Assembly (NCBI RefSeq): GCF_002119725.1
Contig: NZ_CP021109.1
Span: 3,348,001-3,412,000, forward strand
Origin: Bordetella genomosp. 9
Lineage (GTDB): Bacteria > Pseudomonadota > Gammaproteobacteria > Burkholderiales > Burkholderiaceae_B
Length of the DNA stretch: 64,000 nt
Direction: 5' to 3'
Notes under the pieces: model-generated
Databases searched by the model: none
The model's input: only the letters and a program-made list of their open reading frames with translations
What the model was told of the DNA's origin: nothing
In this document: positions 8,759 through 16,643 of the stretch, one piece after another
Position numbering within the stretch: the first letter of the stretch is position 1
Layout: the number at the start of each line of letters is the position of its first letter
Program-made: the position numbers and the translations under genes

Positions 8759-10276
8759 CTATCGATGTACAGGTCCTGCCTCCAAGGTTGTCGACACGCA
8801 GGCCGCCGCCGGCAGGGAGAACTCGAAGACCGCGCCGCGTGCGCGGCCGGGCGCCAGCCGTATCGTGCAGCCATGCAGTGCGAGCATGCGGTGCACCGTC
8901 AGAAGGCCGAAGCCGCCAGCCTGCTCCCCACCGGCCCTCCACGGAGAAACGCGCTCGAACAGCCCGGCGCGCAGCGGTTCGGGAATGCCCGGACCGTCAT
9001 CGCTCACGCTCACCTGAACGGCGCCATCGGCGGGCGTCATGCAAACGTCCACGCAACCGCCCGATGGACTATGCCGGATGGCGTTGTCGAGCAGGTTGGT
9101 CAGCACGCGTTCGGTCATGCCGACATCGGCTTCGACCGCTGGGAGGTTTCGTTCGAAACGGGCATTCAGCCGTATGCCGCGGGCTTGCGCCGCAAGCTCG
9201 AACTTCTGGAAGACGTCCTGCACGAGATCCGGCAGGACGAAGGTTTCCCTGTCCGGCTGGATCAGGCCCGACTCCAGCCGCGCCAGGTCGAACAGGGACT
9301 GCGCCAGCCCGCCAACCTTCCGGCTTTGCGCCAGCGCCACCTCAAGATAGCGGCGGCGCTCCGCGGCGGCCAGTTTATCGGCCTTCATCAGCAAGGTTTC
9401 CAGGTAACCGTGCAGGGACGTCAGCGGTGTTCGCAAGTCATGCGAGATATTGGCGAGCAGCTCGCGCCGCTGCTGATCCTGCCGGTTGAGCTCTCGCCAT
9501 TGCTCGGCGATGCGCGCCGCCATCTGTCGGAAGGCCTGCTCCAGCACGACGATCTCGTCGCCGCCGGCGCCCGCCACGGCATGCGCGGGCGCGGCTTGCA
9601 AGGCGGCAGTGGCGGCCGCCTCGTTGCCATCGAAGCCGCGCACGGCGGCGGTCAGCCGGCGCAGGGGCCGCGTAATCAGGCCGAAGGCTACCAAGCCGGC
9701 GATCAGACAGCACAGCGCCACGAGCCCGAGCGACAGCAGCGTGGTGCGCATGACGCTGCTTGCCGCCAGCGGCGCGGCCACCGCATCCCGGCGTTCGCCT
9801 TGCAGGACGACGTACACATATCCCTGCTCGCGGCCCTCGACCACGAGCGGCGCCGCGCTGAAGACCTTGCGGCCCGTCTCGCTGCGCGGGTCGTCGCCGA
9901 AAATGGGCAGCGGCTGGCCGGCAAGCAGCCGGCGGACCGGATGCAGGTCGACGCGATCGCGTTTGACGTGTCCCGGCGGCGCCGCATCGGCCACGATGCG
10001 GCCATCGGCCGACAGCAGGTAGACCTCCACGCTGGGATTCACCGCCATCAGTTTGTCGAACAGCTGGCGCACCGCGTCGCGCCGCAGCCCCTCCGCATCC
10101 ATGAGCGGCGCGCTATCGGCGATATGCTGCGCCAGGCCGCTGGAAAGCCGCTGCACGGCTTCTTCCTCGCGCAGGCGGCTGGCGCCGATCTGCAGCCACG
10201 CGGCGGCGGCCGTACACGCCGCCAGCAGCAGAGCGAAGACCAGCGACAGCCGCTGGGACAGGCTCAGGCGGCTCAC
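8759..10276 (-). CDS. Two-component sensor histidine kinase
   Basis: A 505-residue membrane sensor kinase. It has an N-terminal membrane helix, a periplasmic sensing region of about 135 residues, and a second helix near 175-195. A HAMP linker (LITRPLRRLTAAVRGFDG) and a HisKA domain with ISHDLRTPLTSLHGY follow; His279 is the expected phosphorylation site. The ATP-binding domain has LLDNAIRHSPSGG and SDDGPGIP. The second glycine box is unusual, GGFGLLTVHRML. The start is the GTG at 10276, which overlaps the response-regulator stop as GTGA; longer frames run through the regulator gene and are spurious. The signal it senses is unknown. Confidence 0.88.
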   Translation of the reverse strand: MSRLSLSQRLSLVFALLLAACTAAAAWLQIGASRLREEEAVQRLSSGLAQHIADSAPLMDAEGLRRDAVRQLFDKLMAVNPSVEVYLLSADGRIVADAAPPGHVKRDRVDLHPVRRLLAGQPLPIFGDDPRSETGRKVFSAAPLVVEGREQGYVYVVLQGERRDAVAAPLAASSVMRTTLLSLGLVALCCLIAGLVAFGLITRPLRRLTAAVRGFDGNEAAATAALQAAPAHAVAGAGGDEIVVLEQAFRQMAARIAEQWRELNRQDQQRRELLANISHDLRTPLTSLHGYLETLLMKADKLAAAERRRYLEVALAQSRKVGGLAQSLFDLARLESGLIQPDRETFVLPDLVQDVFQKFELAAQARGIRLNARFERNLPAVEADVGMTERVLTNLLDNAIRHSPSGGCVDVCMTPADGAVQVSVSDDGPGIPEPLRAGLFERVSPWRAGGEQAGGFGLLTVHRMLALHGCTIRLAPGRARGAVFEFSLPAAACVSTTLEAGPVHR

Positions 10277-10995
10277 GAGGGATTCCCTTCCGGTGAAGGC
10301 GCAAAGCGGTAGCCCTTGCCCCACACGGTGAGTATGCGGCGCGGGTCCGCCGGATCCGCCTCCACCTTCAGGCGCAAGCGGTTGATATGGGTGTTCACCG
10401 TATGTTCGTAGCCGTCGTGCCGGTAGCCCCACACATGATTGAGCAGGTCCATGCGTGAAAATATCCGGCCCGGATGACGCGCGAAGAAATACAGCAGGTC
10501 GAACTCGCGAGGCGTCAGGTCCACCGCCCTGCCATCGATCGAGGCCTGACGCGCGATGGGGTCGATGCGCAAGCCCGCCGCCTCCAGGACGCCGCCTTCC
10601 AGACGCGCATCGCGCGCCAGCGCCTCCACCCGGCGCAGCAGCGCCTTCACGCGCGCAACCAGTTCCAGCATGGAAAACGGTTTGGCCAGATAGTCGTCGG
10701 CGCCCAATTCCAGGCCGGTGATGCGGTGGACCTCGCTGGACCGGGCGCTGGTGACGATGATAGGCGTGTAGCGCGTCATGGCGCGCGCGCGCCGGCAAAT
10801 CTCGAGGCCATCGACGCCCGGCAGCATCAGGTCGAGCACCAGCACGTCCCAGCCGCCGCCTTCGAGCAGACGCAGCCCTGCGCCGCCATCGGCGGCATGG
10901 ACCACATCGTAGCCTTCGTCCTTCAGGTGCAGGCGAAGCAGCTCGGCGATATGCGCGTCGTCCTCGACGATGAGGATGCGTTTCGAAGCAGTCAT
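10273..10995 (-). CDS. OmpR-family response regulator
   Basis: A 240-residue partner of the adjacent kinase. The receiver domain has the acidic pair in VEDDAHIAELL, the phosphorylated Asp55 in VLDLMLPGVDG and the Lys of LAKPFSM. The winged-helix domain ends in VNTHINRLRLKVE and VWGKGYRF, typical of the OmpR/PhoB group. ATG 10995 was chosen because the receiver strand begins at once; an upstream in-frame GTG at 11049 would add 18 residues without a better ribosome site. The two genes overlap by four bases and form one transcript. The nearest candidate target is the MFS gene at 11095, but nothing in the sequence proves it. Confidence 0.9.
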   Translation of the reverse strand: MTASKRILIVEDDAHIAELLRLHLKDEGYDVVHAADGGAGLRLLEGGGWDVLVLDLMLPGVDGLEICRRARAMTRYTPIIVTSARSSEVHRITGLELGADDYLAKPFSMLELVARVKALLRRVEALARDARLEGGVLEAAGLRIDPIARQASIDGRAVDLTPREFDLLYFFARHPGRIFSRMDLLNHVWGYRHDGYEHTVNTHINRLRLKVEADPADPRRILTVWGKGYRFAPSPEGNPS

Positions 10996-11094
10996 GGCGG
11001 ATGTCGCAGAAGGGGCGAAGACCGCCCCACGGCGGCTATTTTCGCCCACGCATCCGTCATGGCGGCCATCTGGCCGCCGATTATCACGATTTAT

Positions 11095-12306
11095 TTAGAT
11101 CCGCCGGTCCGCCGCGATCGCGGCCAGCACGGCCAGGCCGCCGAACAGGCCGATGCCCCACAAGGTCCCGGTCTGCAGGATGCCTGCGCCCGCGGCGCTG
11201 CCGGCGGAAAAGCCCAGGTACATCGTGGAGGTATTCAGCGACAGGGCCACGGGGGCCTGGGCCGGCGCGCCGGCGGCAATCAGGCGGGCCATCTGCGCGG
11301 GGAAAAACCCCCATACGCTGACGCCCCACACGACGATGGCAACCGGTACCAGCACCGAAGCGGCGGCCCTGGGCAGCCCGGCCCCCGCCAGGGCCAGTGC
11401 CCAGAAGGACAGCGCCAACAGAATGAGCGTGACGGCGACCACACGGCGCGCGCCGAAACGGTCGGCGAACGCGCCTCCGCTCATGACCCCTATCGCCGCC
11501 GATACGCCCCACAGCGATACCGTCGCGCCGATACCGGCTTCTCCATAGCCCAGCACGCCGGTCAGGTACGGCGCGATAAACGGGTAAACCGCGTAGGCGC
11601 CGATGGCCCAGAACAGCGTCACCGCCAGAAGCCGGCGCACGGCGGCCTGGCCGATGACGCCCACGCGCTGCGTCAGACTGGCCACGGGCAGCTCCTTGCC
11701 CGCCTGACGGCTCACGCCCAGGACGACGCCGGCACAGGCGACGATGCCCATCGCCGCCACCGCGAGGAAGGTCGACCGCCAGCCGAACGCGTGCCCCACC
11801 AGCGCGCCGAACGGCAGGCCCAGCGCGATGGCGATGGTCACGCCGCCGCTGACGATGGCGAGCGCGCGGCCGCGCCGCGCCGGGCCCGCAATCGCGCCCG
11901 CCAGCGCAGTGGCGTTGGGCACGTACAGCCCCGCGGCGACGGCCATCATCAGGCGCGCCGCGAGCAGCACGCCGAACCCGCTGGAAAACGCGGCGACGAT
12001 ATTCGCAAGGGTGAACGCCGCCATGGCGGCCGCCAGGGTGTCGCGCCGGTTGAAGCGCCCGCTGAGCAGCGTGGTCAGCGGCGAGCTGATCGCCAGCGCC
12101 AGCGTAAAGACGATCACCAGGCTGGCGGCCGCGGGCACGCCCATGCCGAGATCGGCTGCCATTTTCGGCAACAAGGGCGCGATCATGAATCCCTCGGTGC
12201 CGATGGCGAATGTGCCAAGCGCGAAGAAAAGCGCGGGAACCAGCGTGCCCGCGGGCGGGGCTGCTTCCACTGCGCCCGGCTCGGCGGCCGCAACGCTATC
12301 GCTCAT
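11095..12306 (-). CDS. MFS transporter, DHA1-type exporter
   Basis: A 403-residue inner-membrane transporter with about 12 hydrophobic helices. The N-terminus (FFALGTFAIGTEGFMIAPLLPKM) and the loop SGRFNRRDTLAAAM are typical of AraJ/sugar-efflux-like DHA1 antiporters, which expel drugs or metabolites with proton exchange. The start was set at 12306, preceded by ACAGGAGATTC at good spacing. It lies 59 bases downstream of the frameshifted short-chain dehydrogenase on the same strand. The GlxA/AraC regulator at 13281 is divergent from the pair, so the three probably form one inducible unit. The substrate is unknown. Confidence 0.87.
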   Translation of the reverse strand: MSDSVAAAEPGAVEAAPPAGTLVPALFFALGTFAIGTEGFMIAPLLPKMAADLGMGVPAAASLVIVFTLALAISSPLTTLLSGRFNRRDTLAAAMAAFTLANIVAAFSSGFGVLLAARLMMAVAAGLYVPNATALAGAIAGPARRGRALAIVSGGVTIAIALGLPFGALVGHAFGWRSTFLAVAAMGIVACAGVVLGVSRQAGKELPVASLTQRVGVIGQAAVRRLLAVTLFWAIGAYAVYPFIAPYLTGVLGYGEAGIGATVSLWGVSAAIGVMSGGAFADRFGARRVVAVTLILLALSFWALALAGAGLPRAAASVLVPVAIVVWGVSVWGFFPAQMARLIAAGAPAQAPVALSLNTSTMYLGFSAGSAAGAGILQTGTLWGIGLFGGLAVLAAIAADRRI

Positions 12307-12365
12307 GATGAATCTCCTGTACGTATCTGGGATCGGCTGTGTCCGGATTCGAAGACCGGCTGCGG

Positions 12366-13165
12366 TCAACGCCCGTCGAGATAGCGCGGCGCGGGCGTAT
12401 TGCGGGACAGCAGCGGCAACAGCTTCTGCCGCGCGGCCTCGTAGGCATCCCACGCTTCGGCCGCATGGAGCGATGGGATGGTGATGAGCTCGCCGCGATC
12501 CAGACCGACCAGCGCCGCGTCCACCATCTGTTCGGCCGGCATAACGATGGAGGGATCCAGTTGCTCCACCGGCAGTCCGCCCGTCGCCCAGAAGTCCGTC
12601 GCCGTCGCGCCGGCAAGACGGCCTGGACGCGAACGCCCTTGCCGCCCAGCTCGTGATGCAGCGACAGGCTGAAGGCGTGGACATATGCCTTGCTGCCCCC
12701 GTACACCCCATTCAGCAGCTCCGGCGCAATGCTGACGATGGACGAAATATTGATGATCGCGCCCTTGCCGCGCGCCACGAAGCCGGGCGCGGCGGCGTAG
12801 GCGAGGCGTGTCGGCGCGGTCACGTTCAGGGCGATCATGCCCGTCATGGCGTCGATGCCGCTTTCAAGCAGCGGCGTGTGCGTTCCAATGCCGGCGTTGT
12901 TGACTAGCAGCGTAATGCTGGCATCTTCCCGCAGCTTCGTTTCCACCTGGGCCAGCGACGCCGGGTCGCCCAGATCGGCTTGCAGCACTTCCACCGTGCG
13001 GCGGGTTTGCGTGGTGATGCGCTCGGCCAGCCGGTTGAGCCGTTCGCGGCTGCGCGCCACCAGGATCAGGTTGTAGCCGCGCTGGGCGAGACGATCGGCG
13101 TAGATCGCGCCGATGCCGGAAGAAGCGCCCGTGATGAGCGCGGTGCCGGGTTGGGTTTGGGCCAT
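12366..13165 (-). pseudogene. Short-chain dehydrogenase/reductase, frameshifted
   Basis: An NAD(P)-dependent oxidoreductase of the SDR family broken by one missing base. The first 185 codons are intact: cofactor motif TGASSGIG (12-19), NNAGIG, catalytic Ser141/142, Tyr155 and Lys159 (YGGSK). After VRVQAVLP the frame switches to a nonsense Arg-rich tail, while the next frame carries the expected continuation from EQLDPSIVMPAEQMVDAAL to PAPRYLDGR and a stop at 12366. Restoring one G between CCG and GCG near 12610 gives the expected GATATDFW and a 266-residue protein. It is either a real lesion or a sequencing error in a GC run. Start 13165 has AGGAG upstream. Confidence 0.85.
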
Positions 13166-13280
13166 GATGCGACTCCTGCGTGCGCGTGGTTGGTTGCGAT
13201 GCAGGCATCTTAGGCAGGCTTGCCGATTTCTCAAATGACGTTTAGGGTCGTGTTTTCGGACATTCCGGACGGAACGCGAA

Positions 13281-14234
13281 ATGCACAAGGTCGCCTACCT
13301 GGTCAAAGACGGTTTTCAGCTGATGTCGCTGGCCACCCAATCGGTATTCGAATTCGCGAACCTGGTGGCGCAAGACCGCTTCTACGAGATCGCGCATTAC
13401 TCCCTGGGGGGAGGCAATGTGCGCGCGTCGTCCGGCGTGCTGGTCGCCACGCGCGGCGTGGGCCCGTCCACGCGGGCCGATACGTGGATTCTCGGCGGCG
13501 TGCTCAATCCGACGGAGCAGCCCTCGCCGCCGCGGGAACGCGCTTTCGTGCAGCGGGCCGCCCGCCATGCCCGGCGCGTCGCAGCCATCTGCACCGGCGC
13601 CTTCACGCTTGCCGAGGCGGGCCTGCTGTCCGGGCGGCGCGCCACCACGCACTGGGCGTCGGCCGATGCGTTGCAAAGGCGCTTTCCGGACGTCCAGGTG
13701 GAAAGCGACCGCATCTATATCGTCGATGGACCGCTGTGGACGTCAGCCGGCATGACGGCTGGCCTGGATCTGGCGCTGGCGATGGTGGAAAAAGACCTGG
13801 GCCCGGATATCGCGCGCAGTGTGGCGCACAAACTCGTCATGCACCAGCACCGGTCTGGCGGCCAGTCGCAGCATTCGGAAATGCTGGATCTGGCGCCCAG
13901 GTCCGACCGCATCCAGAACGCGCTCAACTACGCGCGCAAGAATCTCGACAAGCCGCTTACCGTGGAAGTTCTGGCCGCGCAGGCGAATTTGAGTCCACGC
14001 CAGTTCAGCCGGGTCTTCACCGCGGAAACGGGACAGTCACCGGCCAAGGCCATCGAGGGGCTGCGGCTGGAGGCGGCGCGCCTGATGATCGAGCGCAGCC
14101 GCCATCCGATGGAAGTCATCGCGCGCGAAACCGGGTTTCGCGACCGGCGCCATATGCGAGAAGTGTTTATGCGGGGGTTTGGGGTGCCGCCGCAATCGTT
14201 GCGGCGGGATGTGGCGCCGGCGGCCGGCGCCTGA
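13281..14234 (+). CDS. GlxA-type AraC-family transcriptional regulator
   Basis: A 317-residue regulator with an N-terminal DJ-1/PfpI-like domain (about 1-180) and a C-terminal AraC DNA-binding domain (about 215-310). The first domain keeps the nucleophile-elbow-like AAICTGAFTLAEAGLL and GRRATTHWASAD. The second has VLAAQANLSPRQFSRVFTAE and ARETGFRDRRHMREVFMRGFG, its two helix-turn-helix units. It is divergent from the dehydrogenase/MFS pair with 115 bases between, which is room for a shared control region. The effector is unknown. The family often controls detoxification or catabolic genes. Confidence 0.9.
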   Translation: MHKVAYLVKDGFQLMSLATQSVFEFANLVAQDRFYEIAHYSLGGGNVRASSGVLVATRGVGPSTRADTWILGGVLNPTEQPSPPRERAFVQRAARHARRVAAICTGAFTLAEAGLLSGRRATTHWASADALQRRFPDVQVESDRIYIVDGPLWTSAGMTAGLDLALAMVEKDLGPDIARSVAHKLVMHQHRSGGQSQHSEMLDLAPRSDRIQNALNYARKNLDKPLTVEVLAAQANLSPRQFSRVFTAETGQSPAKAIEGLRLEAARLMIERSRHPMEVIARETGFRDRRHMREVFMRGFGVPPQSLRRDVAPAAGA

Positions 14235-14266
14235 AGAAACGTCCCGCAAAAGCGGCGCAGTTCCAA

Positions 14267-14785
14267 CTAGGTGCGAGGACCCTGCTTGGTCGGCAGCACC
14301 GAAGGGGTGTCGTCACGCGGCTTCAGGCCGGATGAGTCGTCATCGCTGGGAACCGGGCTCGGATTGCCGTCCATGCGGGTGGCGCGATGACGCACGGGGC
14401 CTTCGTTGGAGGGCGTGGATGACGGCGGCATCGAGCGCTCGTGCCGTTCGCGTTCCGCCTGCGACATGCCGCCGCGCGCGGCGTTGGAATCCGGCTGTTG
14501 ATCGGGCTTGTTCTGGTCCATGGCATTCTCCGATACGGCAATGGAAATGCGCCGCTGGGCGGCGCGATGCCCGGGTTCAGCAAGGGCCGTGCCCCCCGCC
14601 GCGCCCGCAGCGCCGCCTGGACCGGCCGCCACCCTGACCATGCTCGGCCGCCAGCGCTGGCGGCACGATTCCACGCTCTTTCCTTCCTGTATGCCTCGGA
14701 AAAAGCCGGCAGCCTGCTCCACCGTCCGAAACTGGTAAAGGCTGCCATCATGCGTCACCGTGCGCCCATCGCGACCTGTATCCAT
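14267..14785 (-). CDS. Hypothetical protein with possible internal start
   Basis: A 172-residue frame of unknown function. Residues 1-50 (with HDGSLYQFRTVEQAAGFFRGI) look like a small folded domain. The last 84, from an internal Met at 14521, are polar and low in complexity (MDQNKPDQQPDS, then many Ser/Pro/Asp/Arg). Both starts have plausible ribosome sites: CGGGAG before 14785 and CGGAGA before 14521. The stretch between looks like untranslated leader, so two separate small proteins in one frame are possible. No membrane segments or signal peptide are visible. Confidence 0.45.
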   Translation of the reverse strand: MDTGRDGRTVTHDGSLYQFRTVEQAAGFFRGIQEGKSVESCRQRWRPSMVRVAAGPGGAAGAAGGTALAEPGHRAAQRRISIAVSENAMDQNKPDQQPDSNAARGGMSQAERERHERSMPPSSTPSNEGPVRHRATRMDGNPSPVPSDDDSSGLKPRDDTPSVLPTKQGPRT

Positions 14786-14867
14786 GATGCGTCTCCCGGA
14801 GAAAACCGGGAACCGCAGCAAAGCACATGCCTTGCGAACGGCAGATGGGGGAAGCCGGCGCTCGGAT

Positions 14868-15194
14868 TCAGCGCAGAGGCGAGTACGACGTGGGCGCCAG
14901 GAACTGGTTCTCGATGCGCTCCACAATGATGCGTTCGGCCTCGGTCGCGTTGCGCTGACGGATCCACTCCGGGTCGGCCTGGAACGCGTTCCACTTCTGC
15001 TCGCGCTCGGCCAGACTCTCCCACTTCAGCAGATAGGTCAGGCTTTGATTGCTGGGCCCGGCGACCGTCGTCCAGAAGCCAATGGGCTCGATGCCGTACT
15101 TCCTGAAGAAATCCAGGGTGATCCCGGTGAAGCGATCGTGCAGGGCTGGCAGCCGGCCCGGCGCACAATGATAGACACGCATTTCAACGATCAT
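14868..15194 (-). CDS. NIPSNAP-family protein
   Basis: A 108-residue dimeric alpha/beta-barrel-like protein of the NIPSNAP family. It shows MIVEMRVYHCAPGRLPALHDRF, LDFFRKYGIEPIGFWTT and NQSLTYLLKWESLAEREQKWNAF, the standard family pattern. ATG 15194 was chosen over a longer frame because TTGGGAGATG sits just upstream. The molecular role of bacterial members is poorly defined; some resemble small monooxygenases. It lies just past the terminator of the tRNA-Arg gene. Confidence 0.85.
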   Translation of the reverse strand: MIVEMRVYHCAPGRLPALHDRFTGITLDFFRKYGIEPIGFWTTVAGPSNQSLTYLLKWESLAEREQKWNAFQADPEWIRQRNATEAERIIVERIENQFLAPTSYSPLR

Positions 15195-15212
15195 TTCGTC
15201 ATCTCCCAAGCG

Positions 15213-15253
15213 CGCAAACAAAAACGGCTTGAAGGATAACCTTCAAGCCGTTT
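15213..15253 (-). terminator. Rho-independent terminator after tRNA-Arg
   Basis: Perfect 14-base arms at 15222-15235 and 15240-15253 enclose the loop ATAA. On the minus strand the hairpin is followed by a U-rich run (complement of the A-rich 15216-15224). It lies 41 bases past the tRNA-Arg 3' end. Confidence 0.85.
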
Positions 15254-15293
15254 GTTCCGCCTGGCACCCATTCGGATGCCCAGCGGCAAATAT

Positions 15294-15370
15294 TGGCGCG
15301 CCCGGCAGGATTCGAACCCACGACCCCTTGGTTCGTAGCCAAGTACTCTATCCAACTGAGCTACGGGCGC
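15294..15370 (-). tRNA. tRNA-Arg (anticodon ACG)
   Basis: A 77-base cloverleaf on the minus strand. The acceptor stem GCGCCCG pairs with CGGGCGC, the D arm contains GCTCAGTTGGATAGAGT, the anticodon loop is CTACGAA, and the T arm carries GGTTCGAATCC. CCA is encoded at 15296-15294. Anticodon ACG (15334-15336) becomes ICG after deamination and reads CGU/CGC/CGA. A terminator follows at 15213-15253. Confidence 0.97.
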
Positions 15371-15440
15371 ATTTCCTAGCGTCTCTCTTGCGATCGACGT
15401 TCGGTAAAGAAGAAAGATTATAGCACGAAAATCTTTCCCT

Positions 15441-16463
15441 TCAAGTCCCCTGCCCTTCGCCGCGCTTCCGTACCGGTTTCCCGGCAACGGGCCGCCGCGT
15501 GGCGGGAAAGGCCGCAACTATAGCAGAAAGTTCGGCCGGCGCCACGGCATGGCGGGATCTGCGGCGCCCCGGTTTGCCCTGCCTGGATGCCTGGCTGAAG
15601 TATTCCTTGATGGCTTCCGTGAACAGCGTGCGGCTATGCCGCGCGCGTTCGAGCAGGCCCACACGCCGCTGGACGTCGATGGCAGGCAGCTGCACGACGC
15701 GCAGTGCGCGGTCCCGTTCCCAATCCACGTTCGCGAGCCGGGGAACGATCGACACGCCGAAGCCATGGCGCACCAGCTCGATGATGGCCTCGACCGAATT
15801 CAATTCCATGCTGTCGCGCACCTGCGCCGCCAGCGCGTCCAGCACGTCCTGCACCAGGATGCCTGTCCAGGTGTTGCGGTCGAAGCGCATGAAGGGCGCA
15901 TCGGCCAGCATGGCGTCCACGTCGTCCGTCAGCGGGAAGTGCGGCTTGCGCGGAACGATCAGAATCATCGGTTCGGTGTAGAGCGGTGTCCACACCAGAT
16001 TCGACGACAGCGGACGCGGCGACTGCGTCACGATGGCGGCGTCCAGCTCGCCGCGTTCCACCCGCATGGCAAAGTCGCTGGAAAGGCCGGCGAACAGCCG
16101 CACGTCCAGACGGGGGTAGCGCTGCCGCACCGTCCACAGCGCATCGGCGAAAGCGCCCATCAGCGCGGAAACCAGCGCGCCCACCACCACCGTGCCCGAC
16201 ATGCCGTCGGCCCCCGCCTGGGCGCCCAGGAGCTCGTAACGGCGGACGATGTCGGCGATCTCCGGCACCAGGGCGCGTCCGGCGGGATTGAGCACGGCAG
16301 CGCGCGCGCTGCGGTCGAACAGCTGGCAGTTCAGGCTTTCTTCGAGCGCCCTGATCTGCAATCCCACGGCGGCGGGGGTCAGCCCGATTTCCTTGCCCGC
16401 AGCGGCAAAGGTGCCGTGCCGGGCGACGGCGAGAAACGTCTTCAGGGTGCGTATGGAGGACAT
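15441..16463 (-). CDS. LysR-family transcriptional regulator
   Basis: A 340-residue regulator. The N-terminal winged helix-turn-helix (MSSIRTLKTFLAVARHGTFAAA, then VGLQIRALEESLNCQLFDR) is followed by a periplasmic-binding-like effector domain to about residue 290. The last 40 residues are a basic tail beyond the usual 300-residue family length. Start 16463 was chosen to begin at the helix-turn-helix; earlier in-frame sequence is non-coding in style. It is divergent from the thiamine-diphosphate enzyme gene with 180 bases between, the classical layout for a LysR activator and its target. Confidence 0.9.
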   Translation of the reverse strand: MSSIRTLKTFLAVARHGTFAAAGKEIGLTPAAVGLQIRALEESLNCQLFDRSARAAVLNPAGRALVPEIADIVRRYELLGAQAGADGMSGTVVVGALVSALMGAFADALWTVRQRYPRLDVRLFAGLSSDFAMRVERGELDAAIVTQSPRPLSSNLVWTPLYTEPMILIVPRKPHFPLTDDVDAMLADAPFMRFDRNTWTGILVQDVLDALAAQVRDSMELNSVEAIIELVRHGFGVSIVPRLANVDWERDRALRVVQLPAIDVQRRVGLLERARHSRTLFTEAIKEYFSQASRQGKPGRRRSRHAVAPAELSAIVAAFPATRRPVAGKPVRKRGEGQGT

Positions 16464-16643
16464 GGCCGGCCCGGCCCTCCCCGGGTTGCACATCAAGAAG
16501 GGCTTTTGCTCAACGGAAGAAGTCTTGGCTTTTACTTTATAGATGAAGCCGCGACAATGGGCGCCTGGCCGCCGGCGCAGCACGGCGGAAATAAAAGCCG
16601 CAGGCGGTGCGCCGCCATACGACTATCGGAGGAAGACAGCATC

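Noticed and set aside
10474..12384. 636-codon plus-strand open frame
   Set aside because: Antisense to the response regulator and MFS genes, Arg/Gln/His-rich, no domain.
13220..14335. 371-codon plus-strand frame overlapping the GlxA-type gene
   Set aside because: An alternative frame of the regulator gene; the frame at 13281-14234 contains both conserved domains.
15549..16643. Long plus-strand extension before the TPP enzyme
   Set aside because: It runs antisense through the LysR gene, and the composition is Arg/His-rich as in GC-rich shadows. The enzyme clearly begins at 16644.
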